Assembly (NCBI RefSeq): GCF_902686445.1
Contig: NC_062214.1
Location: 57,199,177-57,263,176 of the forward strand
Source: Sciurus carolinensis
Taxonomy: Eukaryota; Chordata; Mammalia; Rodentia; Sciuridae
Direction of reading: 5' to 3'
DNA: 64,000 bases
Part shown: positions 1 through 12,784 of the stretch, piece after piece
How positions within the stretch are numbered: position 1 is the stretch's first letter
Layout of the letters: every line of letters begins with the position of its first letter
Notes under the pieces: model-generated
What the model was told of the DNA's origin: nothing
Seen by the model: the letters and a program-made list of their open reading frames with translations, nothing else
Database searches by the model: none
Program-made: the position numbers and the translations under genes

Positions 1-1070
1 GAAATGAAGGAATCGTCTATCTCTGTAACATCTTTGCAAATGGAACTAATTAGACCATTTTGGAAAGTGGCATGTAGTTCAGGGAAACAGACATTCTGTA
101 TTTTCTTAAGACAGTGCCAGTTTGAAATAGATGTTCTTAATGTGTCTGTAAATCCATGACATATGCTGAAAATTTAACATTCAAGGGTCTCAATTACATC
201 TTCCATGTTGCCTTTTGTACAAAACATGTTTTCTTTGTGCTTTTTGGTTTGAGAATATGTGTGTTTTGCACGCTGTCCTGTAAAGCAGTGCCACAGCAGC
301 ATTACAGGGACACTTACAAGAAATGCCAATTCTCTAGCTCCATTCCCAGACTCAGTGTTTTAGCATGTTCTCCAGGTGATACTTTCACATGATGTAGATG
401 GAGATACACTTCTATAGAGCAGAGTTTCACAATTATGAATTTTGATACAACATATATGCAAACAAAACCTTTTGACTTAGTATGGGAGTCCCTGGAGCTA
501 ACATTACTTTGAAAATGCAATTCAGAATTTATGAGGTCATCCGAGGTGGTGATTACAGATCTTCTCAACAATCTTGCTTCTCCAGCAGAGGTATTTATAA
601 AAATTCCCTGATGACCTTCACAATCCACAAAACACTGACTCTCTATGCTGTCATCTTCTGTGAATGCCTGGGCCTCACAGAAGATGTGAGATGTGTAACC
701 ATCCTTCTCAGAAGGGCTAATGGTTCTCGCAACTCTGATGGCCTGAGAAAGATGCCCCAGATAACAGAGTGCTGGAAAGGATAAAGCTCTGGTCAGCAAC
801 TTCCCTCTTGTTCCCCCAAAGGCATGAGTTATGCTCAAATGGACCTGTCCCTCCACAGGAGATGGGCATCTGTTCACACTGCAGTTAGTAATATTTAGGA
901 TTGTGTCCTAAATATAACCTTGGACCCTGAAGGCTTTGTACCATGTTCCTGGAACACACAGGGATCACAATAAAGCAAATACGTCAGATGGGATTTACCA
1001 ACATTATTGAGATGATCCACTGAGTATAAAGTGAATTACTGAGTTTTTAAAAATTACAACAAATGAAAGA
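1..1070. other. Unique sequence, no recognised gene
   Basis: I recognise no repeat family here. The minus strand holds an open frame of 187 codons (314-877), the longest in this part of the window, but it has no recognisable domain, no polyadenylation context and no splice structure that I can defend. Treated as intergenic or intronic unique DNA. Confidence 0.5.
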
Positions 1071-1073
1071 AGA

Positions 1074-1170
1074 AGTTATTTTATTGTCATTTTACATATG
1101 AAGAAACTGAGGATCAAGAGAAGTGTTGTTTTCCCAATGCCACACAACACATGTGGAATGAAGCCAAAGG
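1074..1170 (-). repeat. MIR SINE fragment
   Basis: The text 'catatgaagaaactgaggatc' followed by a degenerate 'ccaatgccacacaaca' matches the reverse complement of the MIR core and 3' region (consensus antisense: gatgaggaaactgaggc, then cttgcccaaggtcacac). It is an old, diverged, tRNA-derived mammalian SINE. Confidence 0.6.
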
Positions 1171-1329
1171 AGACCCTTTTCCTCAGGTCCTTCTATAGTA
1201 TCACAGAGCCACTCTGACATTTCCAGGGTTTTCAGTTTGAGAATAAGGCATTCTCTTGGTGTTATTCATGACATGAATGCATTGTGGGGACTAGCAAAAT
1301 AAGCTCAAGAGCAGAATATCAGCCACCCA

Positions 1330-1560
1330 GAGAGGTCTCCTCTGCCACTCTCTAAAATAGGAAAAATTCTGTCTTTAATTATTACCTCACATTGCTTTTT
1401 GCTCAAAAATCTTATAATGACCTAGCATTTTATTTGTTAATTTTTTTATTGTTTGTCATTTTTATTGGAACATAAACTCCATGAGGGCAAAAATTGTCAA
1501 TTTTGCTTCCGTGTGTGCAATCTGTATCTAGAATTTCTGACACATAGTGTGTCTTCGCTG
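1330..1560 (+). repeat. L2 LINE 3' end
   Basis: The stretch reads as the 3'UTR of L2 in sense. The key block near 1472-1488 is 'taaactccatgagggca', and it ends near 'gacacatagtg'. It is the terminal part of an ancient LINE with no coding content. Confidence 0.65.
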
Positions 1561-1689
1561 ACAGACTGAACATAAAGACAATGGCCCCACTATATATAAA
1601 CAAGATTTTCACCCACAACCTGTAGCAACCTGTCCAGGAAGTCAACCCCTTATCTTCTACAATAAACAACCCAGGGAGCCAGCCTGCCA

Positions 1690-2105
1690 TAAGTCAGACT
1701 TTCTGGAAGTCAGGTTGCTATTTCCAGTGACAATCTAGGAAGCTAAGCAATAATTTCTGTAACAATAGATCCCCAATGGCCAGGACTTGATTAATTACTG
1801 ACAGCTTCTTTAATTTTTGTTTCCACTTTCAACTTAGGACCAAACCAAGAGAGTCAAATATATACCCTTAACCAATCACACAGGTGCCTGCTTCTACTTA
1901 GCCAGCTCACAGCTTCTCAGAGCCTTCAGTCGCAAACACCTGAAGCTTCCCCCAGAGGTTTTCCCACTCCTCTGCCTGCCCTTAAATCTCTGTGAAGACA
2001 CAAGTGACAGTGGTTCACTCCCGTGCTGCAGCAAGCTCAGAATGAACAACCTATGCTTTTCCTAATCGGATTGGTCTTCAATTATTTCTGCATCAATAAT
2101 TGATA
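1690..2105 (+). mobile_element. Solo LTR, class I ERV-like
   Basis: This looks like one long terminal repeat in sense. It has a CCAAT motif at about 1873 (accaatcacacagg), a TTAAAT TATA-like motif near 1983, and a promoter-to-R transition ending in 'gctgcagcaagctcagaatgaa', followed by a pyrimidine-rich U5. The polyadenylation signal appears as the variant AATGAA. It ends near 'tttctgcatcaataat' and is followed by an A-rich tract. I saw no gag, pol or env remnant beside it, so it is a solo LTR. The subfamily is not assigned and the 5' limit is uncertain. Confidence 0.5.
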
Positions 2106-2228
2106 TTGAATAAATAAAAAAAAAAAAATAAGTGCAACCTGAGTTGGAAAGGCCAACCAGAGAAGCTCATGGAATCTGAAAGAGGAGGAAATTTTCATGA
2201 AACTTACTATTTATATAGCAATCCAATT

Positions 2229-2312
<84 letters not shown>
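2229..2312. repeat. Compound (GT)n(GA)n microsatellite
   Basis: About 40 bases of GT repeat with one TTT interruption pass directly into about 45 bases of GA repeat. The open frame through it is low-complexity and not a gene. Confidence 0.97.
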
Positions 2313-2313
<1 letters not shown>

Positions 2314-5300
2314 ACACTATGTGCAAAGAGAAAATCGGAGAAGAGAGAAAGGCAAAAAGAAGGCAGTTAAATGAGACTCACAGAGCATTTCTGAGGGGCA
2401 TTTTGCATCTTGTTCACAGTTATGGTCATGTCAAAATCTTAATAATATTGGATCCTTGGAAAGAAGATAAGTGCCACAAATTTTGCACAAGAAAAATCTC
2501 AATGATGTGTCCAAAACGAAAGTGAAAGCACCTTAAGTGGTAAGGAATATCTTTCCAGGTACCAGGTTTAAAACCCCCAGTGTCCCACACAGGTCAAAGA
2601 CAGTAACTAATAAGCCCTGAAAACAGCAGACTCAAGAAAAGCCCCTGCATAATTCAGCCCCCATCAAAGCAGAAGAAACATTTCTGATTAGGACAAAGTC
2701 TGATTATAAGAGTGACGAAAAAAATGTGTGTCCTCTGCCCAAGGAAGTCTGGTCATAAATTGACCCACATTTCTACAGAGATTGCAGAGAATACCTCACT
2801 CTAGCTTGGATCTAGAATTTAATTGGAAAAGATGTTAACAAAGCTGGAATATTGTTACTGATGACTTTTTTCATACCTTGGACTGTACATTTGCCTTAGA
2901 GACTTGAGCCATATCAACTGCATTTTTCTGGCTCTTCAGTTCACGGAGGTCTATGTGTGGGCAATTTTGAATGCATATGTGCCAGTGTCTGGTACACATC
3001 TCAGTTTGGGGTCAGGCAATACGCAGGGGTACTCTTGACCTTTTTATGCATAATATGTGTGCCCTGGTCTTGACAGAATGTGATTAAGATGGAGAAATTA
3101 AAGGGCAAAAGTGAAAGCCAGTTATTTTCAAAGCAACTGTAATATAGCAGATCAATAACTTATGGCTTGTTTTTACACCAATTTTTATTGTTTTTGACAG
3201 ATCTCCCACCAAATTAAGTGCTGTATATTTTCAGTGCTATCCAGGTACCGTCTGACAGATCAGCTGGTTTCACTGGGATTATTTTATACTGGGTTGAAGC
3301 ATAATGGTTCATTCTGGGCATGCTGAAAGGTAGGATTTGTAGCAAACTGTGAGTCCTGTGATTCACTCGTGAGATTGAGATGATGAATTGTTTGCCTGAG
3401 GGGCAGACATGAAATGCTGTAAGACAAGCCAAAACCATTACGTGGGCATTCTTTGGATTGCTTGGTTCTTTATCAGCTATGGATCCTGCTTTCTTTGTGG
3501 AGGGGGTCAAAGGTAAGATGGAGAGAAGACCCTTGCTGGTAAAATGCTGGAGGCAGTAGATGGAGCATGTTGTCATTGTAGAATTGTCGGAAGAAAACTC
3601 CATGACATAACCTGGTCACCTCCAGTTCATTTAAGAATTTCTTGTAAGTTACCATGAAAAAAATGCTCTGAATATATATAGTACCATACAGTGCAATATT
3701 ATTATTAATGATTTTTGATTGCCTGTAAAGTCGCCCTAAAAGGAGATAAACCAGAGTCATCCATTGGTAGATCATTTCCATGTTTTGCAACAATGAATGT
3801 CAGGTTGGTTTTTCTATTATCTTTATCATCATAATCATCCCTTCTATATCTTGTCTTGTTCTTCTTCAGTGACAGAACACTCATACTCTAGGTCCAAAGT
3901 ATCCAAAGACTCCAGTAAACTTGTGTTAATCAAGATAAGCCTTTTCTTTCTACTTTTGCTGCCACAGCCATAACCCAGAATTTCAGTGACTTAATACTGA
4001 AAAGATTAATTTCTTGCCACAAAGTTCAACATATGTCTGGTGACCCTGCTTCGTCTTGTAAGTGTTGCAGCTCTGAACCTGGGGTCACCAAGATTGTCAC
4101 GCAGGGATGTGGGGCTAAAGGTGTGATGCAAGGGGAGTGAAAGGGCACCCGAGGATCCTTGTCCCTCATACCCCATTGGCTGGTCATATTGATGCACTGG
4201 AAAACCAAGAGCACCAATTGGTTATTTAAGGGATATTTGATGAGCACTGACACTCAGTCCCTAGGTGAAATTCTCTTTTCTAGGCAAATACTCTGGGGTT
4301 TGTTTGTGTTTGTTTTTTTGTTAGACTTTATTTCTGTGGTTTATTCTGCTACATTTTACATTTTCTTTCTCTCAGTTTACCAATCTGCCTAGGGTCACAG
4401 AGGATAATTTTCATTCACCTAGAGTGGTTTGTGTTATCTGTGATCCCTAGATCCGTATCAAAATTCAGATTGGTATTAGGTCTCAATTATCTAAGCTGGT
4501 TGCTAACATGTATCACTGTCCAATTTCAGCTTTAATCCAAACTATATAGAATTTACCCACCTAGAATTTTTGTTCAATCTCATGAAGTTACCCCAAAACT
4601 TTCTGTCTCATTCTTTTTGTCTGGTGTGGGCCTCCCACTGAGCCTTGGGCACTACTGGCCAATGCCAGGCAAAGTGGCATCTCTTAGTAGGCCAGCTTCT
4701 TACCAAGTAGCCTCAATGGGGACCAGCTTAACTTTACATTCAGTCCTTTTATTATTTTCCCTATTCACTAAAATGTGTGACCTTTTGGATTAATTCCCAT
4801 TAGGAGGTAAGGAACAAACTAAACACATCTGTTAAAATGCACATGAAATGAAATAGCAGCAGATTAAAATAGTCTGCATTTAAAAATACCAAATACATTT
4901 TGATATACATACATTTGGTTAGGAAAAGCAAACAGTTAGTAAAAACCACAGCTCTGCAAAGTCAGAGGATGGCCTTTCCCCTTTGTTCCGCCTCCACCTA
5001 TGACAGCCCAGCTTCATGAGCTCCTGCTGAGCGTTCTTCACTTGGGAAATTGAAGCCTATGCTCAGAATTATTTTAAAATTAGGTGATCCTCTTGTGACA
5101 AGATCACTATGTTCCTAGCTATCTCAAAAGCAGATGAGTTCCATTTATCTCTTTTCTGAGAGAAGCTCATCACAGCTAGCAAACTACTTCTTGGATCTGA
5201 CAGCCAGGCCTCCCCAAACTAGCAAAGTTCAGTACTTTGATAATTATTCAGTCTGTTGACTAGAACATTTCACCATGCACTGTGGGTGCAACTTCTTTGT

Positions 5301-6050
5301 CATGCAGGAATGGGATCTTCTGTCATGCAGGGTAGTAGACTACACCAGTCCCAAAAAGTCACTTTGGTATGAGGATTATTTTGAGCTGGAGGCAACTGAT
5401 AAAAAGCAGATGTGAGAAAAGCTCTCTGCCCTCTGCCTGTTTGTCTTTTAGACAAATAGTTTAGCAGGACATAAATTTACAAAGATGTGCCTCCTCCTCC
5501 CTTCTCTACCAATATTGAAGAAAATGACTTTGGGCCTTTAATGGTCCTGGAGACAGCAGGAGAGGAATTTACATAACAAACTTTATTAGCTAGCTCTTAG
5601 TTACCTTGAGTTTCCTATATATTTGCCCCTGGAAGCTCAAGGTCCTTTGTCCTGTCATATCTCTAAAAATGTATTGTTTCTTGTTAAAGATGCTATACTA
5701 GGTGGTGTTTTAAGTCTCCTCCTTGAAAGTTCTCTTCCCTTCAGTTCTATCTCATGCACTCATGAAATATATATGCTAATACGCTTCTGCCTGTTTGTTT
5801 CCTGTTAATCTACCCTTTTGTTAGAGGGGCCCCAGCTGAGAACTTAGAAGGTTAGAGAAAAAAATTACTCTTTTCTCTTTTACAATAGTGTGGAGTGTCA
5901 CGGAGAGTTGGATAAAGTGCCCTTGGAAGTTGCATGGGAGATAGCCAAATTCAGACATGCCATTTAAGAGCTGTGCTCTCTGCGGGAAGGGGGTTTACTC
6001 CAATTGGAAAAAAAGGATACTAATTAACCTCAATTGAAAGATGTTTGTGG
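2313..6050. other. Unique sequence, no recognised gene
   Basis: A long stretch without a confident repeat family. Overlapping minus-strand frames at 3214-3603 and 3473-3793 (129 and 106 codons) show no domain I recognise. Segment 3960-4200 has the look of a very diverged repeat ('gccacagccataaccc', 'cagtgacttaatactg') but I could not assign it. A small direct echo, 'gtcatgcaggaatgggatc' then 'gtcatgcagggtag', lies at 5299-5337. Confidence 0.5.
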
Positions 6051-6054
6051 CCAT

Positions 6055-6118
6055 TAATTAGGTACAGATGAGCATTTGCCTGGTATACAGCAAACATTCA
6101 ATAGTAGATAACTCTTAC
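6055..6118 (+). repeat. MIR 3' end fragment
   Basis: The 3' tail of MIR in sense: 'tggtatacagcaaacattca' resembles the consensus 'ggcacatagtaagcgctcaa'. It is short and diverged. Confidence 0.45.
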
Positions 6119-6789
6119 TAGCTTTTATTTTCTGCACAGTTTTTTGAGAAATTCTTTCAACATCACTTATTTTGGGTTTTCGGGGTCCAACTACCTGTCA
6201 TTTGACAACATGTGGCACCATTTATTTTAGCATTCATTTCAGATCAGAGATAAGAAACTGAAACCCACTCTGGCCTAATGCCTTGGTGGAAGATATAAAG
6301 CTACTGGCTCACCCAGAGCTGAGGCATTACTGCTGGCTTACTGAAAAGGTGGGAATCTAGAGACAAGTTCCTTACTCTTTACAGAAGGCTTGCATGTGGT
6401 GCAGCCCCACAAGTAGTCAGTAGAGGTTTTGTGAGAAGGATAGATATTTTGCATATAGTTCTTATTCAACTTCTATAGATTTTCATTTTCTCATTTCCAT
6501 AAGCATTGTAGGGTGAAAGGCATTCCCTAACACAAATGGATCTAAGGTGACAGCTGTCAATTTTTCTAGCCCAGGTGTATCAGGAGGTTCTACTTTTACC
6601 TCCTCTTCAAGATATCCTTTGAAGGAAAACATGGTGAAACCAGAAGATACTATGAGCTGAGTAAAAAAAAGAGATTTCAATGAGAAGTTACTATTGTTAA
6701 AATGGAGCCTCCTATATTAGAAACCATAATCAATGCATCCAGAGAAAGATCATGGATCAACTCTAAAATATTGTTTTATCCAATTTTAA

Positions 6790-6925
6790 TTCAAAGCATG
6801 TATTGAAAGCTTCCTTAGAACTTGGCATTGTTACTGTGACTAGGGGAATAAGAGATGAATGGACTCTGGTCCCTGTCCTCAAGTTCTATAAATTGTCTCA
6901 GAGATAAAATTTACAAATTTAAATT
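6790..6925 (-). repeat. L2 3' end fragment
   Basis: The sequence around 6886 'gtccctgtcctcaagttct' matches the antisense of the L2 3'UTR (consensus antisense gtccctgccctcatggagct). It lies in reverse orientation and is old. Confidence 0.6.
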
Positions 6926-7085
6926 ACTTATAGAACCTACAGAACAGAAATTAATTAGTTGCCAAATTTATGTTCCAGAGAATAACTATTACAGGAGATA
7001 AGGCAGAAAGAGGTGCCAAGTTCTGTCAAGAAAGTTGGAAACTTTGTTTAAGGAAAAAGATAAGTGGTTTTATCCATGTTTTAAC

Positions 7086-7106
7086 TTTTTTTTTTTTTTT
7101 TTTTTT
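7086..7106. repeat. Poly-T tract
   Basis: An uninterrupted run of 21 T. I did not recognise a retro-insert attached to it, so it may be the tail of an unrecognised minus-strand insert or simple expansion. Confidence 0.9.
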
Positions 7107-7109
7107 GCT

Positions 7110-7780
7110 AGATATCAGGTGGTGAATCTCAGCAGGATTGAAAGACAAAGAGGTCAGTACTAGACATGGAACTACGTTTATCACCTACAAAGAGGTAATG
7201 GGAATGAGAGAAAGAGATTCTCCCGCAGAATGGCCATCAAGCAATATGTAAGCCCCAAGTATAAGAATTCTATAAACATTTATTGCTTTTTAAAAATACA
7301 CATTTTAATATGTCAACTATTTTAGAAAAAATATTTAAAATCAAGTTAAAAATTAAAAACAAACCGTCAAATATACTGTATACTAAATTTCAACTTATTA
7401 GCACAGACCTATCCTTTGACTATGTTGCCGATGCAATTCTTTCTGTACAGATAATAAGTTTAAGGTCTTCCTGACCCTGGTTCTCTATTTGTTTTGTTTT
7501 AGAGAAGTCATAGGTTTACCTTTTCATTCTTCTAAATGTAGTCATTCCTTTGCCTTATCATGGAAGCTGGTATAAGTAAATATGATTTCATATCCTGTGG
7601 TAGTAATGTTATGCTATAAATAATACTGATGCTCCTATTTAGCCTGAGTGATATTGTAAAGGATTTATTTGTGAACCAAAATGTTCAAGTACATTTAATA
7701 CTCAAGAGTAACAATTTTAAAAACACAAAAATCCAAACCAAAACTGTTCTCAACTATTTATCTATGAGAGTCAGTATTAT
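7110..7780. other. Unique AT-rich sequence
   Basis: AT-rich DNA between a poly-T tract and an L1 3' end. I see no gene or named repeat in it. Confidence 0.45.
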
Positions 7781-7782
7781 TT

Positions 7783-7992
7783 CTTTTTTCTTTTTTTTCT
7801 TTTCTTTTCTTTTATTTGTTCTTATTAGTTGTACATGACAGTAGAATGCATTTATACATTTTGATAAATCATACCTAAATAGACTGTCATCTCTTATTTT
7901 TCTGATTATACATATTGCAGGATCATATTGGTCATGCAATCATACATGTACATGAGGTAATAATATCTGTTTCAATCTACTATCAGTCCTAT
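7783..7992 (-). mobile_element. L1 3' end, 5'-truncated
   Basis: A T-rich tail (7783-7814) is followed by the characteristic 3' end of the local L1 lineage in antisense ('agttgtacatgacagtagaa', 'cataca tgtacatgaggtaa'). The same block recurs at 28621-28820. Possible diverged target-site duplications are tcagtattatt (left) and tcagtcctatt (right). Only about 200 bases of the element were copied, with no coding sequence. Confidence 0.8.
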
Positions 7993-7999
7993 TTAGATA

Positions 8000-8990
8000 A
8001 AATGCAACAAATACAAAATTCAGAGATACATTGAATGCAATGCCTCTTGTACCCTTCCCCCCTCAAATCATCTGGTAAACATTTTAGTTTGTCTTATTTT
8101 TATTAGTGTACTATTTAAGCAGTAATTAATGTAACATAAAGTTTAAAATATATCAATACTGAACATATTAAGCCTTTCACAATACATTTTAAGAATCTGC
8201 ATTAACTTTATTTGGAATATGTTAAACCTATTTATTTATAGACATAAAAGCTGAGGGCTTAAGTACAAACCTTGGACCTCCAGGTATTAATGAGATGCAA
8301 GGGAAAAATAAAAAACAAGTTATTGAGTTTGACTTTCAGTAGCTTTGATATTCCGTATAACCCTTTTGCTGAAGTATAAAGAGAGGTAGAAGAATCCCAA
8401 AATAGGATATGTAATCCTTTAATAGTTGTTAGGTAATGTTTTAGTATAAAGCAAAATTGTTTCTCAAAATCAGCATGTACATTTGGATGTAGCCCAATCT
8501 GACTGTGGTCACAGATAGCAGAGTGCACATGAATGCCCATGCATTTGCCTGCTATTGTTGTCTGAGGCTAACATGTTTTAGAGATTTGGGAGAGTCTAAG
8601 CTGTGAGCACCTCATAGGGGATAGACATGACCCACAAGAGGCTTCAAGTGATGGTAAGTTTTGGAAGACTAAAGAATAGCTACTGGAGCTAGCTGGAATA
8701 AGAAGAAAGCATTCTGAGGAAGTCATTTCCTACTTCTTGCCAGTCAAAGAGGGAAATCTAATTTAGAAAGTGTTCATTGGTGAAGGTTAAAGCAGATATG
8801 GACCACAGAGCAGCACATCAGATGGACTAAGTTCACATCAACCTAGAATGGCTCCTTTGTGACCAAGGAGTTTTACTGAAGTAACTCCGTCTTATGTAGA
8901 GGTAGAAGAGAGGGTTACATAGTAAAGGACCACCAAGAATCATAACTGGAGGCAGAGGCAGATGATTGGAGGGAGATCAAACTCAGTACA
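8000..8990. other. Unique sequence
   Basis: I recognise no repeat family or coding region with confidence. A 93-codon minus-strand frame (8259-8540) has no recognisable features. Confidence 0.4.
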
Positions 8991-8999
8991 CACCACAGA

Positions 9000-9250
9000 T
9001 GGTGTTCACCATGGTTCATTGGTGCCAGGCTCAGTAAATTCCATGACTATAATGACAAAAGAATGGTCTTTGACCCCCAAGGAGCTTAGAGACTTAAGGG
9101 GACAGGATCAGAAAGCAATGGCACTGTAGTGTGGTGGGAGGGCAGAGGAAAGTTGGCATAGGTGGCAGAGGAGCCAGAGAAGAGCAGCCAGCTTAAGTGG
9201 ACCTTAAAAGATGAGATGAATGAGCCAAATGGGGGTGGAATCAATGGACA
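9000..9250 (-). repeat. L2 fragment
   Basis: 'gacccccaaggagcttagag' and the purine-rich continuation match the antisense of the L2 3'UTR and the C-terminal end of its ORF2. Very diverged; limits are approximate. Confidence 0.5.
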
Positions 9251-9379
9251 GTTTCAGAAGTAAGAAGTAGTACCTGCAAACAGGAGGTAGAGAAGCAACC
9301 TGTACGTGGAGAGGAGCATCGGGGAAGCCTTGGCTAGAGAACTGAGCAGATGATGCTGGAGACAGAGCAGGCAGTATCA

Positions 9380-10060
9380 CAGTGAGCAGAGGCCCCTGCC
9401 TTCAAATGGAGTGCATCCCAGTAGGAACAGCCAATAGATAAACCATCAAAATGCACCATGTAGTATAGAACCAGAGTGGGCTTTCCTGTCGTTGGAAATG
9501 ATAATCAAATTCAAGAGGGTAAATGGAGAATTTAAGAGGTAATTTCATCTGCTTGCCTGACTGTGAACAGATTTGAATAAACAACATCACAGAACCCCTT
9601 GATGAATCACATACATTGGGAATCAGCAAGACTTTCTTTGATCATGAGGAAAAATGCAGTGTTGTGAGTACAATAATAAATACTGAGAGACGGATGTGAT
9701 GAGAGGAGAGAAAATTAACTTTGGAAGAGGGAGGAGGAGGAAAAATAATCTTCCTGAAGGAGGTGAGATCTGGTTGTGTCATTATGGATAAGGAGATGTT
9801 TATTAAGAAGGTTGGGAGGGTTAAGGGCAGTCTAGGAGCAAAAACCAGGCCAAATCATCCAAAGGAGAAACAGTGATGCGGAACTAGAGAACAAAGCTGA
9901 AGTTGGGAACTCTTGATGAGGAGGCCTGGAAAATTCATGCTTTGGGAGAAAGGGTGAATGATAAAAGGGATAGATTTTATTTTGTCAGCTTAGGGGAGCT
10001 CCTGAGTGATTTCTAAGTCAGGAAAGGATTAAGAAATAGTGAGTTTCAAGAACAGGGTAA
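9380..10060 (-). repeat. L2 fragment, second copy
   Basis: 'gcccctgccttcaaatggag' near 9391 again begins an antisense L2 3' end, and the L2 reading continues to 9975-10030, where 'gattttattttgtcagctta' and 'ttctaagtcaggaaagg' match antisense L2 ORF2. Because the 3'-end motif recurs after the first fragment, this is either a second L2 copy or an internal duplication. Confidence 0.5.
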
Positions 10061-10415
10061 TGTTCTTTAAGCTAAAGTAAGTTAAATAGGAAATGTGAGA
10101 AAATTGCCTCTATAATTTTCTTTGCCTGTATATAGTTGATGTTTGAAATTTTGCTGAAATGTAGTGTTACGTATTCTCTCCCTCTGACTAGATAAATGGA
10201 GTTTTCAAAATCCACAGCATCTCCTCGGGTGAGTTGCCTGATTAGTTGCAGTGGTAACCCTAACTCAAGAAACTCACTAGAAACATCACAGTGGCTGTCT
10301 CTGAAGAAGGGAAGTGAGTGGCAGAGAGGGCAGAGGTGGCAAGGAGACTCGCAACATGAAGATGTACCCCTTTCTCCCTTCTTGATGTGAAACACATGTA
10401 TATATTACTTTTCAC

Positions 10416-10419
10416 CTAT

Positions 10420-10462
<43 letters not shown>

Positions 10463-10463
10463 T
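10416..10463. repeat. (TTTA)n microsatellite
   Basis: About twelve TTTA units directly adjoin the A-rich end of the minus-strand SINE that follows. It most likely grew from the SINE tail. Confidence 0.95.
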
Positions 10464-10660
10464 ACTAGGGATTGAACCAGGGGTTCTTGACCACTGAGAC
10501 ACATTCCCAGTCCTTTTTATTTTTTATTTTGTGATAGGGTCTCCTTCAGTTGCTAGGTCCTCACTAAGTAGCTGAGGTTAACCTTGAACTCTCCATCCTC
10601 CTGTTTCAGCCTCTGGAGTCACTGGGATCATAGGTGTGTGCTACCATGCCTGGCTACTTA
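10464..10660 (-). mobile_element. Composite B1-ID SINE
   Basis: In reverse orientation, the ID part comes first ('actagggattgaaccagggg', 'cactgagacacattcccagt') and then the 7SL-derived part ('ggtctccttcagttgctagg' to 'tgtgctaccatgcctggcta'). The two-part design is typical of the squirrel lineage SINE. Its Pol III promoter boxes are degraded. Confidence 0.8.
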
Positions 10661-11525
10661 ATTATTTTTTAACAGTAGATATTTCTGTACAATTCTCTTT
10701 ATATAATTATATTATACAAAGAGTTCATTTTCTGGTAAACACAGATTTTTTTTTAAAGAAAGAAATTTTGCAAAAAGGGTCAATTAAAAAAGAAATAAGT
10801 GTGAATGAGAGACAGGATACTAGTTGTTATGTCATGAAGAACAAAGCTTAGAGTAAGTTGAAACATGCAAAGATAATAAACTGTCGAGGGTCTTTAAAAT
10901 TTTTATTGTAGCAGCAGGCTTTGGGTCCATCCCCTGGCTGAGGATGTAATTTTAACAGGTAGTAGGAGGAAAAGAAAGGTCTACCTAACTTATTTGGCTC
11001 TGGAGTTTGTCGGAAACTAAACTAGGCTATCTACAGATAAGAATAGAAGAAAAAAAATATAAAAATGCACTGATGGCTGCATAGACCAGGAAGTTTGATG
11101 CAGAAGGTTATGCGTTCAAAGAAGTTTTATCTCTCATTCATTCCAGGAGTCTTAAGGAAATTGCAAAAATCTCAGAATCATTAACCCTAATCTTGGAGGA
11201 TTCTTTGCAATCAAAATGTTAAATTTAGGCAAAAGAGGAAGCATAAATTTTGAAGTTGGAGACCGAAGTGGAATCTTAGGCATCATAGATATTGACACGT
11301 GGACATTTCTCTTGGGTGAAGATTCACAGCAGTATAGTATATGAGGGCAGCAATTCGTTTCTCTAGAACTTTGAAGGACCGTAAGTTATCCTGTGCCTAC
11401 AAAATCAGGCTCAGAAGACAAATCAGGCCCCTGTTTGTAAGCACTGTATTGGGAGGAAGGGGGGTAATGCTCCACAGCCCTGATCTGGGTGGTACCTCAA
11501 ACCAGTTCCTTTTTTATCCAGATCA
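10661..11525. other. Unique sequence
   Basis: No gene and no repeat family recognised. It ends at the CTTC microsatellite. Confidence 0.4.
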
Positions 11526-11526
11526 C

Positions 11527-11596
11527 ATTTTCTTTCTTTCCTTCCTTCCTTCCTTCCTTCCTTCCTTCCTTCCTTCCTTCCTTCCTTCCTTCCTTC

Positions 11597-11645
<49 letters not shown>
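11527..11645. repeat. (CTTC)n(CT)n compound microsatellite
   Basis: About 17 CTTC units are followed by about 21 CT units, giving a homopyrimidine strand. It abuts the tail end of a minus-strand SINE, so it probably expanded from that tail. Frames through it on both strands are low-complexity. Confidence 0.95.
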
Positions 11646-11648
<3 letters not shown>

Positions 11649-11649
11649 T

Positions 11650-11802
11650 TCTTTTTCTTGTACTATGGATTGAATCCAGGGACACTTAACCACTGAGCCA
11701 TATCCCTAGCCCTTTTTAATTTTTTATTTTAATTTTCAGGCAGGATCTTGCTGAGTTGCTTAGAGCCTTACTTAGTTGATGAGGCTGACTTTGAACTTGC
11801 CT
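11650..11802 (-). mobile_element. Composite SINE, truncated
   Basis: ID part in antisense ('ggattgaatccagggacact', 'ccactgagccatatccctag') followed by a shortened 7SL-like part ending near 'gactttgaacttgcc'. The 5' portion of the element is missing. Confidence 0.7.
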
Positions 11803-12780
11803 ATATTACATATTTTCTTTTGTACTTGGAAATAATCTAGTACCATCTCCAAGAAGGGCCCTATGGTCAACAGAAGCAGAGGCTCCCTAAAGAAAGACCT
11901 CATTACCATGCATTAGCAAACTTCAAAAAGGTTATCTGAAAGCAATGCATGGATGGGGATATGCAATAGGTCATAATATTTGTTGAGTAACAAATACAGG
12001 ATATATTTTAAAACATTATATGTTGTCTGATGGGTTAGACCTTACAAGATTTTGATCCAATGAAATTTCAGCTTTTAGAAGGCATGAATTGAAGTTCTAC
12101 TTAGAGGGCTAATTTTAATTATCAGAACAATCAGAAAGTGAGATTGTGTGTCTTCCCACAGAATGTAAAATCCCCTCTTCTTCCTTGCCTTCCTCTTCTT
12201 CTCTCCTCTCTCTCACTTCCTCTGTTCAATATTTATGGTTTAGGAGCATCCTCCAACCTCCTACCTTGTCTCAGTGCTTGCCAGATGGAGCAGGGAGGTA
12301 GGGTACCTCAATACCAGAGCACAGCAATGACAAAAGTATCATGTGGACAAGGCTGGAACATTCTAGAAGTTTGCTGGTTTGTTTGGTGTCATAAAAGATC
12401 AACCTGAGGAGAGACAGAGAAGTACCTTGACTTATAAGAGAAGACAGATGTGGGAAAAGAATGATCATCAGAGAGAACATTCAGAAAAGGCTTCTGCATG
12501 GAGGATGGTTAAACTGGATCATTCTCTTTGGGCACCAAAGTTTTAATTTCTTTTAAGTTTATTTATACTAAATTCAGGTAGAGATAATGACATTGCAATA
12601 ATGCCTGCAGATTTCTTCCTCCCTCTCTGTCTTCTTTGCTTTCTTCCATTAGGAATTAATAAGTAATAAAAATGGTTAAAAACAGCTAAAACGATACAGA
12701 GGAATGCAACAGTATAATGTAGAGTAACTTAAACATGTAGTCTATTCATTTAATAAACTATAAATATTTATTATTTTTAT
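11803..12780. other. Unique sequence
   Basis: No gene or repeat family recognised apart from pyrimidine-rich patches at 12176-12220. Confidence 0.4.
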
Positions 12781-12784
12781 TTTT

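Noticed and set aside
314..877. 187-codon minus-strand open frame
   Set aside because: No domain, signal or family likeness I can name, no splice or polyadenylation context, and a frame of this length is not improbable in 64 kb; kept only as unexplained.
11341..11689. Frames rich in SFLP or REREKE repeats
   Set aside because: Translations of the CTTC/CT microsatellite.
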